A DNA stretch of 64,000 nucleotides from Ignavibacteriota bacterium (GCA_016713565.1 JADJOX010000007.1:1607534-1671533); one strand, 5' to 3'. Positions 35,780 to 45,753 are shown, numbered from the stretch's first letter. Translations and numbers: made by a program. The notes: generated by a model not told the origin, from the letters alone.

Positions 35780-36104
35780 TTATGATTTTGCTTTATCATT
35801 AAATTGCAGACATAAATTCAACCAAAACTTTAAAATATTTTGTTTTAAAACCTTTCGATTCAACATAGCATTAACCATTAAAATCTCTCTATTTGATTAT
35901 AACGTTTTTGTAACCTTTTCTCTTAGAAATACTTTCTACCAAATTTGGATCAAATCAGCATATTAAATTATCACTGTTAACATTTATACACATTTTATCA
36001 TTTATCAAAAATGCTAATCCGCCAAACATTTTTTTCTCTACCACATTTGGAATTTCTGAGAGAGCTTCTCTAATTCTATTTGCTAACGTTTCATTATATA
36101 CCAT
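35780..36104 (-). pseudogene. Decayed TfoX N-terminal-domain gene
   Basis: Reading the minus strand from ATG 36104 gives VYNETLANRIREALSEIPNV and then KKMFGGLAFLINDKMCINVN, closely matching the intact paralog at 41424-41759. In-frame stops follow after DNLIC and after KNVIIK and in the GYCYV-equivalent position, and a one-base shift is needed to align the end with LCLQFNDKAKS. The upstream sequence TTCGCAAACTTAATTATTTTTAA is shared with the intact gene, so the duplication included the promoter region. Multiple substitutions plus a shift make genuine decay likely. Confidence 0.85.
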
Positions 36105-36253
36105 TTAATTTTTCAACCTTTCAATTGATTTCGCAAACTTAATTATTTTTAATCACGGATTTGTTATAAAACTCAATCATTCTTTATTTACTAAAATATA
36201 TAACGCAGAAATTCTGTTTTTAAAATGATTTATGTATTTAAGTATATTTATGT

Positions 36254-37120
36254 ATGAAAATTTTAAATAGAAAATATTCTAAATATAATCCCAACAATAA
36301 AATATGGAAAAATGGGTTATATACGGCGAGTTTGATTTTATTGATTTTTATACTATTTGAGCCTTTTGGTTTTAGAGATAAAGAAATCAGTCTAAAAATT
36401 CTACTATACCCAGGCTATGCTTTTATAGCTTTTATTTATTCGTATCTAAATTTTCAAATTGTTAGACAAATAATCAAAAAAAAGCAAACTTGGAAAATAA
36501 TTGATGAAATTAAAAATATTCTATTAAGCATAATTCTTATAACATTTGCTGTTCATTTATTTACATATTCAATTTCTGAAGATATGCCAATTACATTAGA
36601 ATGGTTTTTTAGGCTTTTGTACCATGTTTCAAGTATTTTTCTAATTAAAAATATAATTGAGTTTTTTTATTATAATTATAAATCAACCGCCATAAATAAT
36701 AAATTACTAAAATCACAGAATGAAATCTCAAATCAAAAATTGAATGATTCAGAAATGCAGAAAAAAGAAATCATTTTAATTTCTTTAGAGAAAGAGCAAA
36801 TAAAAATTAGTAGAAATAAAATTATTTTTATCCAAGCAGCAAGCAATTACTTAATATTTTATCTTCGTGAAGATGATAAAAAAATAAATAAGATAATAAA
36901 ACGGGGTCGACTTCATAAGATTGAAAATGATCTTTCTCCATTCTCAGAATTTGTTAGATGCCACCGCGCTTTTATTATTAATCTTAATCAATCAGCACGT
37001 TTAAAGGGAAATATGAAAAATTCCAGAATTATTTTTCAGGACGTAGAAACAGAGATCCCTGTCTCAAGAACATTTTACAGAACCTTGAAAGAAAACCTTG
37101 AGAAAATAACTTTAAGTTAA
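36254..37120 (+). CDS. LytTR transcriptional regulator with membrane N-terminus
   Basis: The 288-aa protein has four membrane segments (about residues 20-38, 50-68, 88-108 and 118-138), a short coiled linker, and a C-terminal LytTR DNA-binding domain (about 185-285) with IIFIQAASNYLIFYLRED, RGRLHKIENDL and FVRCHRAFIIN. No receiver domain is present, so sensing must go through the membrane region. It lies 128 bp upstream of a TonB-dependent receptor on the same strand and is a candidate regulator of it. Such one-component LytTR proteins are common in Bacteroidota. Confidence 0.88.
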   Translation: MKILNRKYSKYNPNNKIWKNGLYTASLILLIFILFEPFGFRDKEISLKILLYPGYAFIAFIYSYLNFQIVRQIIKKKQTWKIIDEIKNILLSIILITFAVHLFTYSISEDMPITLEWFFRLLYHVSSIFLIKNIIEFFYYNYKSTAINNKLLKSQNEISNQKLNDSEMQKKEIILISLEKEQIKISRNKIIFIQAASNYLIFYLREDDKKINKIIKRGRLHKIENDLSPFSEFVRCHRAFIINLNQSARLKGNMKNSRIIFQDVETEIPVSRTFYRTLKENLEKITLS

Positions 37121-37248
37121 CTTTCCATTTCGTCACTTTTTAAATCTATCTATCCCTAAGATTTGAAATATCTGTTTACGAATAATATATTTGCCACTGA
37201 AAATTAAATATAACAAGCTGATTTTTACTTTCGAACAAGTTCAATAAA

Positions 37249-39717
37249 ATGCCAAAATTTAATTTTAGTAAAATATTGCTTTTCTTCCTTTGTTTAATAA
37301 TTACAGAAACAAATTTTTCCGCTTTTACTCAGAACACAACTCAAACTGTTCGCGGCAGGGTAATTGACCAAGATTCAAATTTACCACTTCCGGGAGCAAA
37401 TATTATTATTTTAAACTCCAATCCGATATTAGGAACATCCACAAACGTAGACGGAATATTTGAAATTGAAAATGTACCATTAGGAAGACATTCAATAAAA
37501 GTTTCCTTTATTGGTTATGAGCCAAGAATTATTTCCAACTTACTTGTTGGTGCGGGAAAAGAAGTTATTCTAAATGTTGAATTAATTGAATCTTTGGTTT
37601 CTACGAAAGAGGTTGTAATTGAAGCCGAAATGGAGAAAGATAAGCCGTTAAATGAAATGGCCTCTATAAGTGCTCGTGCATTCACTGTTGAAGAAACAGG
37701 TCGCTATGCAGCAAGTATTAATGATCCGGCAAGAATGGCATTGTCATTTGCAGGAGTATCAATCGGCAGTTCAGACGCACAAAATCTAATTGTCATTCGC
37801 GGTAATTCACCAATGGGTATGCTATGGCAAATTGAGGGAATTCCGGTATCAAATCCAAATCATTTTGCTGAAGAAGGAAGTTCCGGCGGTGCAGTTTGTT
37901 TAATAAGTAATAACATGCTTGATAATTCTGATTTCTTGATTGGTGCTTGGCCCGCAGGTTTTGGTAATGCAATATCCGGTGTTTTTGATATAAACTTTCG
38001 TAACGGCAATTCGGAAAATTTTGAACACTCTTCACAGTTAGGCGGACTTGGTGCAGACATTTCTTCGGAGGGACCTATTCCATTTTTTGATGGGGCTTCT
38101 TACTTAATTAATTATCGTTATTCAACTCTATCTCTTTTAGCTGCAGCTGGAATTAATATTGTAGATAAAGATAAAGGCAGACCGGATTATCAAGATTTAT
38201 CATATAAAATTTATATTCCCTCAAAAACCTTTGGGTTAATTTCAATTTGGGGAATTGGAGGAATAAGTAATAGCGAGTACAAATCTGAAATTAGTCGAGG
38301 ACTTACTTATGATAACAAAGAATATTTTTTTCTAGACGAAGAAGGAGAGAAAACAAGTTCGGATATTGGGATTTTAGGATTAACACATACATATTTTACA
38401 GATAACCAAAGTTTTATCAAATCGGCATTAACGTATAACGGTGAAAAGTTAAATAATAACGAAGACGGAATTATTGAAAGCAAAGTTTGTAAAATCAATA
38501 CAAATGATTTTACAAAAAGTAAATTTTCATTTTCTTCATTATATAACAGAAAAGTTAACGCAAGTTTTTCATTTAAAACAGGAGTTATAATTGATTACCT
38601 TGATTTTAGTACAAAATCTTCAGAGTACAATAATGATGTAGGTAAATTTTATACAAATGTTGATGCAACTGGAAACAGTATTTTTTATCAGGCATATTTT
38701 CAATCAAAATATAAAATAAATAATGGTTTAAATATTTTTACAGGTTTACACAGCACACTTTTCAAGCTTAACAACAAGTCAACTATTGAACCAAGATTTT
38801 CATTAAACTGGAATATTACAAAGTTTGGATCTCTAACAATTGGCTACGGTTTACATAGTCAAATGCATCCGTTATCATTATATTTAATGAACTTTACGAA
38901 TGAAAATGGTGAAACTTTTCAGTTTAATAAAAGTCTCGATTTTTCAAAGGCTGAACATTTTGGCATTTCTTATGATAATCTTTTCTTTGATAATTGGCGC
39001 GTTAAACTTGAATTATATTTTCAAGATTTATATAATATTCCAATTGCTAAAGATACATCAAACACTAATTATTCTTCTGAATTTCTGAAATCCTTTTCAG
39101 CACTAAATATTATTTCAAGCTTGGATTTTGTCGAATTGGTAAATAATGGTACTGGAAAAAATTATGGAACAGAATTAACAATTGAGAAATTTCTTGAAAG
39201 TGGATGGTATTTTTTATATACAGTTTCGATTTACCATTCAAAGTATACAGCATTAGATGGAATAGAAAGAAATACTCGATTTAACGGCAATTACACTTTA
39301 AATCTTCTAGCAGGAAAAGAAATTATTATTGGAGCAAATAATATATTAGGAATTAACACTCGAATTATTTGGGCTGGAGGAAAGCGAGTTAATCCAGTAA
39401 AAAGTCCCGAACCTCAATTTGATGACTTAGGAAATCCAATAATTGATCCAATAACCGGTAATCAAATTTTTGAAATAAAAGATGATTACACCCAAGCATT
39501 TTCAAAACAATTAAATTCCTATTTTCGTATAGATCTTGGAATTAGTTATAGATTAAATTATGAAAATACAGCACATATTTTTTCTTTCGATATCCAGAAT
39601 TTAACAAATAGAAAAAATATTCGTAAAATAGATAAATACGATGTTGTTTCTGGACAGTATATTTATAAATACCAAGCTGGAATAATACCGACAGTAAATT
39701 ACCGATTCGAATTTTAA
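37249..39717 (+). CDS. TonB-dependent receptor with carboxypeptidase-like N-terminal domain
   Basis: The 822-aa outer-membrane protein has a signal peptide (about 1-27), a CarboxypepD_reg-like beta-sandwich (about 33-120, with GRVIDQDSNLPLPGANIII and VDGIFEIENVPLG), then a plug domain with NDPARMALSFAGVS and IVIRGNSPMGMLWQIEGIPV, and a beta barrel ending in the aromatic-terminal strand TVNYRFEF. It imports an unidentified large ligand using TonB energy. No SusD partner follows, so it is not a polysaccharide-utilisation SusC. Lipid or siderophore or peptide substrates are all possible. Confidence 0.9.
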   Translation: MPKFNFSKILLFFLCLIITETNFSAFTQNTTQTVRGRVIDQDSNLPLPGANIIILNSNPILGTSTNVDGIFEIENVPLGRHSIKVSFIGYEPRIISNLLVGAGKEVILNVELIESLVSTKEVVIEAEMEKDKPLNEMASISARAFTVEETGRYAASINDPARMALSFAGVSIGSSDAQNLIVIRGNSPMGMLWQIEGIPVSNPNHFAEEGSSGGAVCLISNNMLDNSDFLIGAWPAGFGNAISGVFDINFRNGNSENFEHSSQLGGLGADISSEGPIPFFDGASYLINYRYSTLSLLAAAGINIVDKDKGRPDYQDLSYKIYIPSKTFGLISIWGIGGISNSEYKSEISRGLTYDNKEYFFLDEEGEKTSSDIGILGLTHTYFTDNQSFIKSALTYNGEKLNNNEDGIIESKVCKINTNDFTKSKFSFSSLYNRKVNASFSFKTGVIIDYLDFSTKSSEYNNDVGKFYTNVDATGNSIFYQAYFQSKYKINNGLNIFTGLHSTLFKLNNKSTIEPRFSLNWNITKFGSLTIGYGLHSQMHPLSLYLMNFTNENGETFQFNKSLDFSKAEHFGISYDNLFFDNWRVKLELYFQDLYNIPIAKDTSNTNYSSEFLKSFSALNIISSLDFVELVNNGTGKNYGTELTIEKFLESGWYFLYTVSIYHSKYTALDGIERNTRFNGNYTLNLLAGKEIIIGANNILGINTRIIWAGGKRVNPVKSPEPQFDDLGNPIIDPITGNQIFEIKDDYTQAFSKQLNSYFRIDLGISYRLNYENTAHIFSFDIQNLTNRKNIRKIDKYDVVSGQYIYKYQAGIIPTVNYRFEF

Positions 39718-39753
39718 ATCAAAACTTTGAATAAAACATTAATTTTGAATTTA

Positions 39754-41076
39754 TCAAATTTTCACAAATTCAACTCTTCTGTTTTGTGCTTTACCTTCAG
39801 TTGAATCATTGCTTGTAAATGGTTTGCCTTCTCCCAATCCTTTTGAGGTTAATCGATCGGTTGAAATTCCCAATTCAATCATTTTAGTTACAACAGATTT
39901 TGCGCGCTCATCGGAAAGTTTAAGATTAGTATCTTCGTTTCCATCGCTATCCGTATGACCTTCAACAGAAAATTTCAATTCGGGATGATCTTGCATCATT
40001 TTTACAACATAATTTATTGTCCCCATGCTTTCGGGTTTAATAGTTGATTTATTAACATCAAATTTAATTCCGGTTGTTACAAATTTTCCGTCAGTTAAAA
40101 ATTTATCATAAAGTGGAACAGCGCCTTTTGCAATTCTAATATTTCTTAAATAACCGACAACTTTACCGCTTGTATTATGTGAAGAAAGTCCAATACCAGT
40201 TGGATTAAAATCAACATTTGGAATATTTAACAATCTAGTATCATCCAAATAGACTTTTAATGCTCGTTTGTTAAAAGAAATAGCAACGTGCCGCCAAGTT
40301 GGATCATTATCAACATAATTTGTTCCCTGTAAAAATATTTTCTCTATATCTTTTCCGTCAGCAGCATTTTGTTCAACTCTCACAAATTTATTATAAGAAT
40401 TATTACTAGAATTTTTATAAATATTTTTTTGGTTTTTGTAATCAGCAAAAAACACATAATATTTCAAATGATTATCCGGGAAAAAAGCATCGAATTCAAC
40501 TGTAAATTCATCCGGAAGATAATCTTCGGAACTATTTTTTATAAGCGGAACAATTCCACCGCCGCCATTTGCATTTGATTTTCTGCAGATTATAATATTA
40601 TTGCCGTCAACATTTGCATTTTCGTATGATCCTTCAACCAAATCCCACTTTGATGGAAACTCGCCATTCTGTTCATTTTCTTGGTTGTCTTCAAAAATAA
40701 TTTCAGTTCCGGGAACAAAATCATATTTATTCCAATTTAGCTTAGGCTTTACATTTTCTTTTGGAGTTGATTTGTTATTTTCTTTGGCATGTACATTTTC
40801 ATCACTATTATTTTGATTTTCATCTGCATCCTCTACATCACCATCGTTTCCTGCTTTATCAATTCCATCTTCAACACCATCCAAAGTTTTATCAACACCT
40901 TTATCAATATTATCTTCAATTCGTTTTTCTATTTTCTTTTCAGCTTTATTTTTTGATTTTTTTAAAACTTTGTTCAAATCAATTTGGGCATAATTTATAG
41001 AAGAAAAAAATACCAACACAATTGGCAAAAGAAATAATATTTTAAATTTGTAAGTAAATAAATTTATAATTTTCAT
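39754..41076 (-). CDS. OmpA-family outer-membrane protein with a LamG-like middle domain
   Basis: The 440-aa protein has a signal peptide (about 1-30), a charged Lys/Asp/Glu/Asn-rich low-complexity region (about 35-115), a beta-rich domain (about 125-300) with WDLVEGSYEN, VEFDAFFPDN and WRHVAISFNKRALKVYLDD typical of LamG/concanavalin-like folds, and a C-terminal OmpA domain. The latter has EGHTDSDGNEDTNLKLSDERA and GLGEGKPFTSND, which bind peptidoglycan. Convergent with the TonB-dependent receptor 36 bp away. It anchors the envelope and may bind a glycan (inference). Confidence 0.88.
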   Translation of the reverse strand: MKIINLFTYKFKILFLLPIVLVFFSSINYAQIDLNKVLKKSKNKAEKKIEKRIEDNIDKGVDKTLDGVEDGIDKAGNDGDVEDADENQNNSDENVHAKENNKSTPKENVKPKLNWNKYDFVPGTEIIFEDNQENEQNGEFPSKWDLVEGSYENANVDGNNIIICRKSNANGGGGIVPLIKNSSEDYLPDEFTVEFDAFFPDNHLKYYVFFADYKNQKNIYKNSSNNSYNKFVRVEQNAADGKDIEKIFLQGTNYVDNDPTWRHVAISFNKRALKVYLDDTRLLNIPNVDFNPTGIGLSSHNTSGKVVGYLRNIRIAKGAVPLYDKFLTDGKFVTTGIKFDVNKSTIKPESMGTINYVVKMMQDHPELKFSVEGHTDSDGNEDTNLKLSDERAKSVVTKMIELGISTDRLTSKGLGEGKPFTSNDSTEGKAQNRRVEFVKI

Positions 41077-41167
41077 TTTATAGCTTCCTATTTATAAAAT
41101 ATTGTTCTAAGTATAGTAAACAATGTTTAATTTATCCACTTAGAATTTTAAGAAATTAATTTTTATT

Positions 41168-41311
41168 ATGATAAGAATTGATAGATCAGTCAAAATTTAT
41201 ATTCCCAATGTTGATTTAGAATCCGCAATAAAGGATTTTGATATTATTAACAATAAAACCAAAAGCAAGCCGATATCAGCCGTTATAATTTCGCCGATTG
41301 CATATTACTAG
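41168..41311 (+). CDS. Possible small ORF (47 aa), uncertain
   Basis: An ATG-started frame of 47 codons encodes a hydrophilic then mildly hydrophobic peptide (ends ISPIAYY). No ribosome-binding site and no recognised family. It could be a remnant or chance in this 347-bp gap (41077-41423), which otherwise holds no gene. Confidence 0.2.
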   Translation: MIRIDRSVKIYIPNVDLESAIKDFDIINNKTKSKPISAVIISPIAYY

Positions 41312-41423
41312 GTGACAAATAATTATTTTCTATTGATTAAATACCGAGGATGTATCATTTAATACGGTAGTATTTCATTTACTGCATTGTGGTTTAATTA
41401 AAGCAGAATAAATATTTTATGTT

Positions 41424-41759
41424 TTACCTTTTTGAAGACTTTGCTTTATCATTAAATTTCAGACACAAATCTATCCAAAAATCAAAGTCCTTTTTAGTTT
41501 TAAATCCTTCCGGTTTAACGTAACAATATCCTTTAAATAATTTTCCGTTCATAATAACTTTTTCAAATCCTTTTTTCTTTGAAATTACATCTTCCATATT
41601 TACATCATATCTGCACATTAAATTATCACTGCTAACATTTATGCACATTTTATCATTTATCAAGAACGCTAATCCTCCGAACATTTTTTTCTCTTCAACA
41701 TTCGGAATTTCAGAAAGAGCAAATCTTAATTTATCAGCTAATTTTTCATTGTAAGCCAT
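41424..41759 (-). CDS. TfoX N-terminal-domain protein
   Basis: ATG 41759 is the preferred start (an upstream codon at 41789 adds ten non-homologous residues) and matches the start of the decayed paralog. The 111-aa protein contains the TfoX/Sxy N-terminal domain: LADKLRFALSEIPNVEEKKMFGGLAFLIND, then MCRYDVNMED and GYCYVKPEGFKTKKDFDFWIDLC. The full competence regulator Sxy also has a C-terminal domain, which is missing, so a competence role is not implied. The gene and its relic flank a LytTR/TonB/OmpA segment as direct repeats. Confidence 0.88.
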   Translation of the reverse strand: MAYNEKLADKLRFALSEIPNVEEKKMFGGLAFLINDKMCINVSSDNLMCRYDVNMEDVISKKKGFEKVIMNGKLFKGYCYVKPEGFKTKKDFDFWIDLCLKFNDKAKSSKR

Positions 41760-41789
41760 TTGTGTGTAATGCCTTATTTTATTTCGCAA

Positions 41790-42270
41790 ACTTAATTATT
41801 TTTAATTCAGATGTAAAATTAAACTCAATAAAATTTTATTTCTACACAATAAATTTTTCTTTATCTCATATATTTGCTTTGCTATCAACTCAGCAGAACA
41901 AAAAGCATGTTCAATTGCGAACGATTTCAGTATTACTTTTTTCAGATTGTTAAACTATCTTAAGTGAAACTTCTTGAATTATATTCATACTTTTTTATGC
42001 TGTCTTTTATAAAATAATTATAATTTATATTAACAAAATGGTTTAAAGCAGAATTACTAAAAAATTAAAGCAGGCTCGGATAAATTGTATTTTATTTTAA
42101 GTAAAAAAATTTTGGCGAAATTATGACATGCAAATAAATTTTAGAAATGAAACTAAATTTAATAAACCATATACCATCAGCACAATAAATTGGCTAATGG
42201 TAATTATATTTTTATTATAACTTCAAAAAATATTTTCAGATAAAATTATATAATTAGAATATAAATTATA
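41790..42270. other. Non-coding gap of 481 bp
   Basis: No convincing gene was found. The first 30 bp repeat the sequence upstream of the decayed TfoX gene (TTCGCAAACTTAATTATTTTTAA). The rest is AT-rich with only tiny open frames lacking ribosome-binding sites. Confidence 0.5.
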
Positions 42271-42746
42271 TTACTCACTTTTTTTTCTGATTACTTTCTT
42301 TCTTGTCTTTTTTTCAGGTATTGGCATTTCGGATTCTGCTTCAAAATCTTTTTGATAATTGGTGTTATTAAGTCCGGCATTTAAAATGTCAAGAATTTTA
42401 TCAAGCTTTCCATTTAATTGAGCAATTTCCTTTTTTAAGTGCTCAGAGTTTCCAACGTTTTCACTATTATAATCTTTTTTTCTTAAATCTCCGCCGCCAA
42501 ATTTTTTATCAGCTCTTTCATAACCGAATTTCTTTTGGTCTCTATTTTGATTTTTATCAAAACAGCTGCTGCAATAAATTGGTTTGCCGCTAGTTGGTTT
42601 AAATGGAACTTCACAATCTTTGCCGCAATGATCACAAGTAGCTCTGTGCATTAAAGGTCTTTCAGAAGATCTTTCAAAATCTCTTCCAACTCTTTGACCA
42701 AAATTCTTTTTCTATCTGTTCTTTTACTACCGCTAAAATTTTTCAT
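42271..42746 (-). CDS. CxxC zinc-ribbon protein, N-terminus frame-shifted
   Basis: From 42651 the frame gives 126 aa starting with a zinc ribbon (C6-x2-C9 and C27-x2-C30, with VPFKPTSGKPIYCSSC), followed by a Lys/Arg/Gly-rich linker and a short helix with NSEHLKKEIAQLNGKLDKIL. Reading upstream in the same frame gives a Gly/Arg-rich leader NFGQRVGRDFERSSERPL, but it meets a TAG near 42713. Adding one A in the run GATAGAAAAAG joins it to ATG 42746 (MKNFSGSKR...), total 158 aa with length divisible by three. Zinc-ribbon proteins with this leader are common in Bacteroidota and candidate phyla; nucleic-acid binding is likely. Confidence 0.65.
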
Positions 42747-42838
42747 TATTTTTCTCAAGTATTTGTATTAATTAGATTTGTAACTTTACATAAAATTTAT
42801 CAAATAAATGCATTTTGTAATATCAAATTTTCATTTTT

Positions 42839-45151
42839 TTAAAATAAATCCATTTGTTTTGCGTGCATAATTGAATCAAATGATTTTCCGAATAACATTA
42901 AAACTGAATCGGCAATTGGTTTTAACTGCTTTTCAATATAATGCTGATAATCAAAATCAATTGGATTTAGTTCAACCGGAATAGGTCCGCGTTTTGTAAT
43001 TATATAATTTACGGTTCCGCGTTCTTGATATATCATTCTTGCCGCTTTAACATGCGGAGGCTGAGATTTAGTGTAATCATCTGAGTTTTTTCTCAATCTT
43101 TTTTTATAAATCAAATTGGAATTAAATTTTCCTAATAGAAGATCGTTAACAAAATTTTTTGTCCAAGTTTCATAGTCATCGTCATTAAATATTTTCAGGT
43201 AAAGATCATGCTGAAATACTTTAGCTAATTTAGTCCAATCAGAGCGAACGAATTCCATTCCAACGAAATCAATTTTATCCTTTTCGATTAAGCCAGCGTA
43301 TCGTTTCTTGGCTCCGCCTTCTTTGTTTCGCATAGAAGTTAAAATAAACTTTGAATAATGTTTTTCAAATTCAATTTCTAAGTAGGAGTTTAATTCAAAT
43401 TCATTCAATAGCCTTTCATTCCAATATTTATTTAATTGTTCTGCAAGATTTTTTCCAAATGCAACTGGATCTTCATCTTCGTTCAAATAGTTAACAAATA
43501 AAGAATCTGTATCGCCATAAAGGACTTTAATATTTTCATTTTCCAAAAATATTTTACTTTGCTGTAAAAGCCACTGCCCGATTCCTGTAATAGCGTCTGG
43601 TAAATTGGGATGGTAGAATCTGCATCCGTAAGAACCCATTACACCGTAAAAACTATTCATTAAAATCTTTATTGCCTGAGAAAGATTTTTGTCGTTGTTC
43701 TTTTTTGCGTTTTCCCTGTGCGACATTAATTCTTCTATAAAATTTGGAAGAATATGCTTTGTTCTGGAAAATTTGATTTTGTTTGGAGTTTGTAAACTAT
43801 TCACATCGTGTAATAATCTTGAAAGAGGATCAATTTTGAAAGTCTCAATTATTGACGGATATAGACTTTTAAAATCCAAAACAAAAACATTTTTATAAAT
43901 TCCCGGCAATGGATCAAAAACATAACCGCCCGCGGAATGATGACCAATTTCAATATCTTTTACATTTGGCGCTACAAAACCGTTTTTATGCAGTTTAGGC
44001 AGATAAAAATGGTCAAATGCAGCGGTCATTTGTCCCAATTGATCAATGAACAAACCCGATAATTTACTTCTTGTTACCAACTGATCAATAATTCCAACTT
44101 TGGCAAAAATTTCCGAGACTAAAATACAGTCGGTTAAATTATAAACCGCTAATTGTAATTTATCATTTTCGAACAGATAATTAATTTCATCAACTTTATT
44201 GGAATTACTTTCAATTGTTTTTCCTTTGCCCAATAATTCCTGCGAAACGGTTTCCAATTTGTAATCTTCAAATGTGAAAAAAGCGGAACGCAAAGTTGTC
44301 GGACCATCCAAAACAACTCGCCCGGATATTTTGGCAAAATAATTTCCGCTTGTTTTTTGAATGATTTTGGAGATTGAATTATCTCTTCCAATTGTAAATT
44401 TTACGTTATTTATTTGTGAACGACTTTCTAAAATTTTTAAATCAAAGCCAAGGACATTCCAGCCTATAATTATATCGGGATCAAATTTATTTATATCCAA
44501 AACGAATTTTTCCAACAGCTCCTTTTCCGTTGAATGCTGAAAAATGTAATCACTTAGTTGAGTCTTTTCTTTGCCTAAAATTCTAACTATTCTTTTCTCA
44601 ACATTGTTTTCGGTTTGATGAATTGCGTACGAAATAATAGAATTGTTTTCAGTTTTTGTTTCTATATCAATTGAAGCAATTTTAAAATTTGGATTAAATT
44701 GTGTCGGCGAAATTTTTGGATTTTCAAATATCATTACGTCATTTTGTTTTATAAAATTACCTGAAATATTAACTTGAGCATTTATTCCTTTCTCCATTAA
44801 AAATCTTCGTGTTGGAATTACGTCGCTTTCGTAAGTTCTTACATTTTTCGATCGGAAAAATTCCTCAGATTTAAGCAGATCGATTTGCGTATTAAAGTAA
44901 ATTGCATCTACTTCGCTAAACGCAAAACTTTTCATATCCACTTTTTTTCGCAAATGCGGAAAAGGCAATTCAGTATTAAATGAATTTCGTTCAATAAAAA
45001 GAACGGGGCGATTTTTAAATACTAATTTAACGGTTCCGGAATTTGAAGTTCCATAGAAAATAAGAGAATTTTTATTGCTAAAATCATTCCATTCATCGGT
45101 AAAAAGAAACGCATTTATCTCAAATGGATTATTATTATTATTGTTCATCAA
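42839..45151 (-). CDS. polB: DNA polymerase family B (Pol II-like)
   Basis: The 770-aa polymerase has the 3'-5' exonuclease motif IDIETK with Asp162/Glu164, then the second motif IIIGWNVLGFDLKIL (228-241), and the three polymerase motifs: DFKSLYPSI (426-434), KILMNSFYGVMGS (495-507), and YGDTDS (545-550). All catalytic Asp residues are present, so it should be active with proofreading. Length agrees with E. coli Pol II (783 aa), which acts in SOS repair and lesion bypass. The first 8 residues are a poly-Asn tract, an oddity. It is alone in its transcript. Confidence 0.93.
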   Translation of the reverse strand: MMNNNNNNPFEINAFLFTDEWNDFSNKNSLIFYGTSNSGTVKLVFKNRPVLFIERNSFNTELPFPHLRKKVDMKSFAFSEVDAIYFNTQIDLLKSEEFFRSKNVRTYESDVIPTRRFLMEKGINAQVNISGNFIKQNDVMIFENPKISPTQFNPNFKIASIDIETKTENNSIISYAIHQTENNVEKRIVRILGKEKTQLSDYIFQHSTEKELLEKFVLDINKFDPDIIIGWNVLGFDLKILESRSQINNVKFTIGRDNSISKIIQKTSGNYFAKISGRVVLDGPTTLRSAFFTFEDYKLETVSQELLGKGKTIESNSNKVDEINYLFENDKLQLAVYNLTDCILVSEIFAKVGIIDQLVTRSKLSGLFIDQLGQMTAAFDHFYLPKLHKNGFVAPNVKDIEIGHHSAGGYVFDPLPGIYKNVFVLDFKSLYPSIIETFKIDPLSRLLHDVNSLQTPNKIKFSRTKHILPNFIEELMSHRENAKKNNDKNLSQAIKILMNSFYGVMGSYGCRFYHPNLPDAITGIGQWLLQQSKIFLENENIKVLYGDTDSLFVNYLNEDEDPVAFGKNLAEQLNKYWNERLLNEFELNSYLEIEFEKHYSKFILTSMRNKEGGAKKRYAGLIEKDKIDFVGMEFVRSDWTKLAKVFQHDLYLKIFNDDDYETWTKNFVNDLLLGKFNSNLIYKKRLRKNSDDYTKSQPPHVKAARMIYQERGTVNYIITKRGPIPVELNPIDFDYQHYIEKQLKPIADSVLMLFGKSFDSIMHAKQMDLF

Positions 45152-45363
45152 TTGATAGAGTATTTTTTGAATTGGTAAATTTAAAGATAATATTGAATTT
45201 ACTTTTCTGTAGTAATTTTAATAAAAAGAATAATTACGGATCTCATTTACTTTTAATAAATACGCTTGACCAAAATTTAGATCAAGAATTATTTTAAATA
45301 ATCGCAAAAGTTGAAAGCTTAAAAAAATCTAAACATTATAAGGACTTATATAATATATTTATG

Positions 45364-45753
45364 TTAAATAAATTGCTTAAGCCATTCTTCCGCTAATTTA
45401 TCATCTGTAAAAGATTTAATTGGAATAGGCGGTTTTTGAAATCTAAATAATATATTCATTATAAATTGCGATAAACCCGGTTTTGATACCATTGCCATTG
45501 CTATATAAACATTCGGCAATTGTTCAGTCGAAAATTTTCGGGTTGCTTTATCAGGCACCGGTGAATTTGTTAAGTAAATTAAAAGGGGAACTTTTTTGTT
45601 CCCCGTTATCTTTTTAACTAACTCAACATTTACGGATATATTTTTAACAGTTCTTTTTATGCTTTTAGAATAGGAAATTAGGATTCCGTCATTATTTAGA
45701 TAATAATCCGCAATTTCACCTTTTATTAAATTTATGTTTTCGGGAAGTTTCAT
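45364..45753 (-). CDS. DUF7793-like (STAS-fold-like) protein
   Basis: The 129-aa protein has the pattern DYYLNNDGILISYS, VPLLIYLTNSPVPDKATRKF, NVYIAMAMVSKPGLSQFIMN and FRFQKPPIPIKSFTDDKLAEEWLKQF, which matches a small Bacteroidota family with a SpoIIAA/STAS-like fold (DUF7793). The role is unknown. It is six bases from the upstream VOC gene, so the two share a transcript. Confidence 0.65.
   Translation of the reverse strand: MKLPENINLIKGEIADYYLNNDGILISYSKSIKRTVKNISVNVELVKKITGNKKVPLLIYLTNSPVPDKATRKFSTEQLPNVYIAMAMVSKPGLSQFIMNILFRFQKPPIPIKSFTDDKLAEEWLKQFI

Noticed and set aside
37249..39717. SusC/SusD polysaccharide-utilisation pair
   Set aside because: No SusD-like lipoprotein or glycoside hydrolase follows the receptor, and the next gene is a convergent OmpA-family protein.
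41424..41759. Competence regulator Sxy
   Set aside because: Only the TfoX N-terminal domain is present, and no other competence genes lie nearby.
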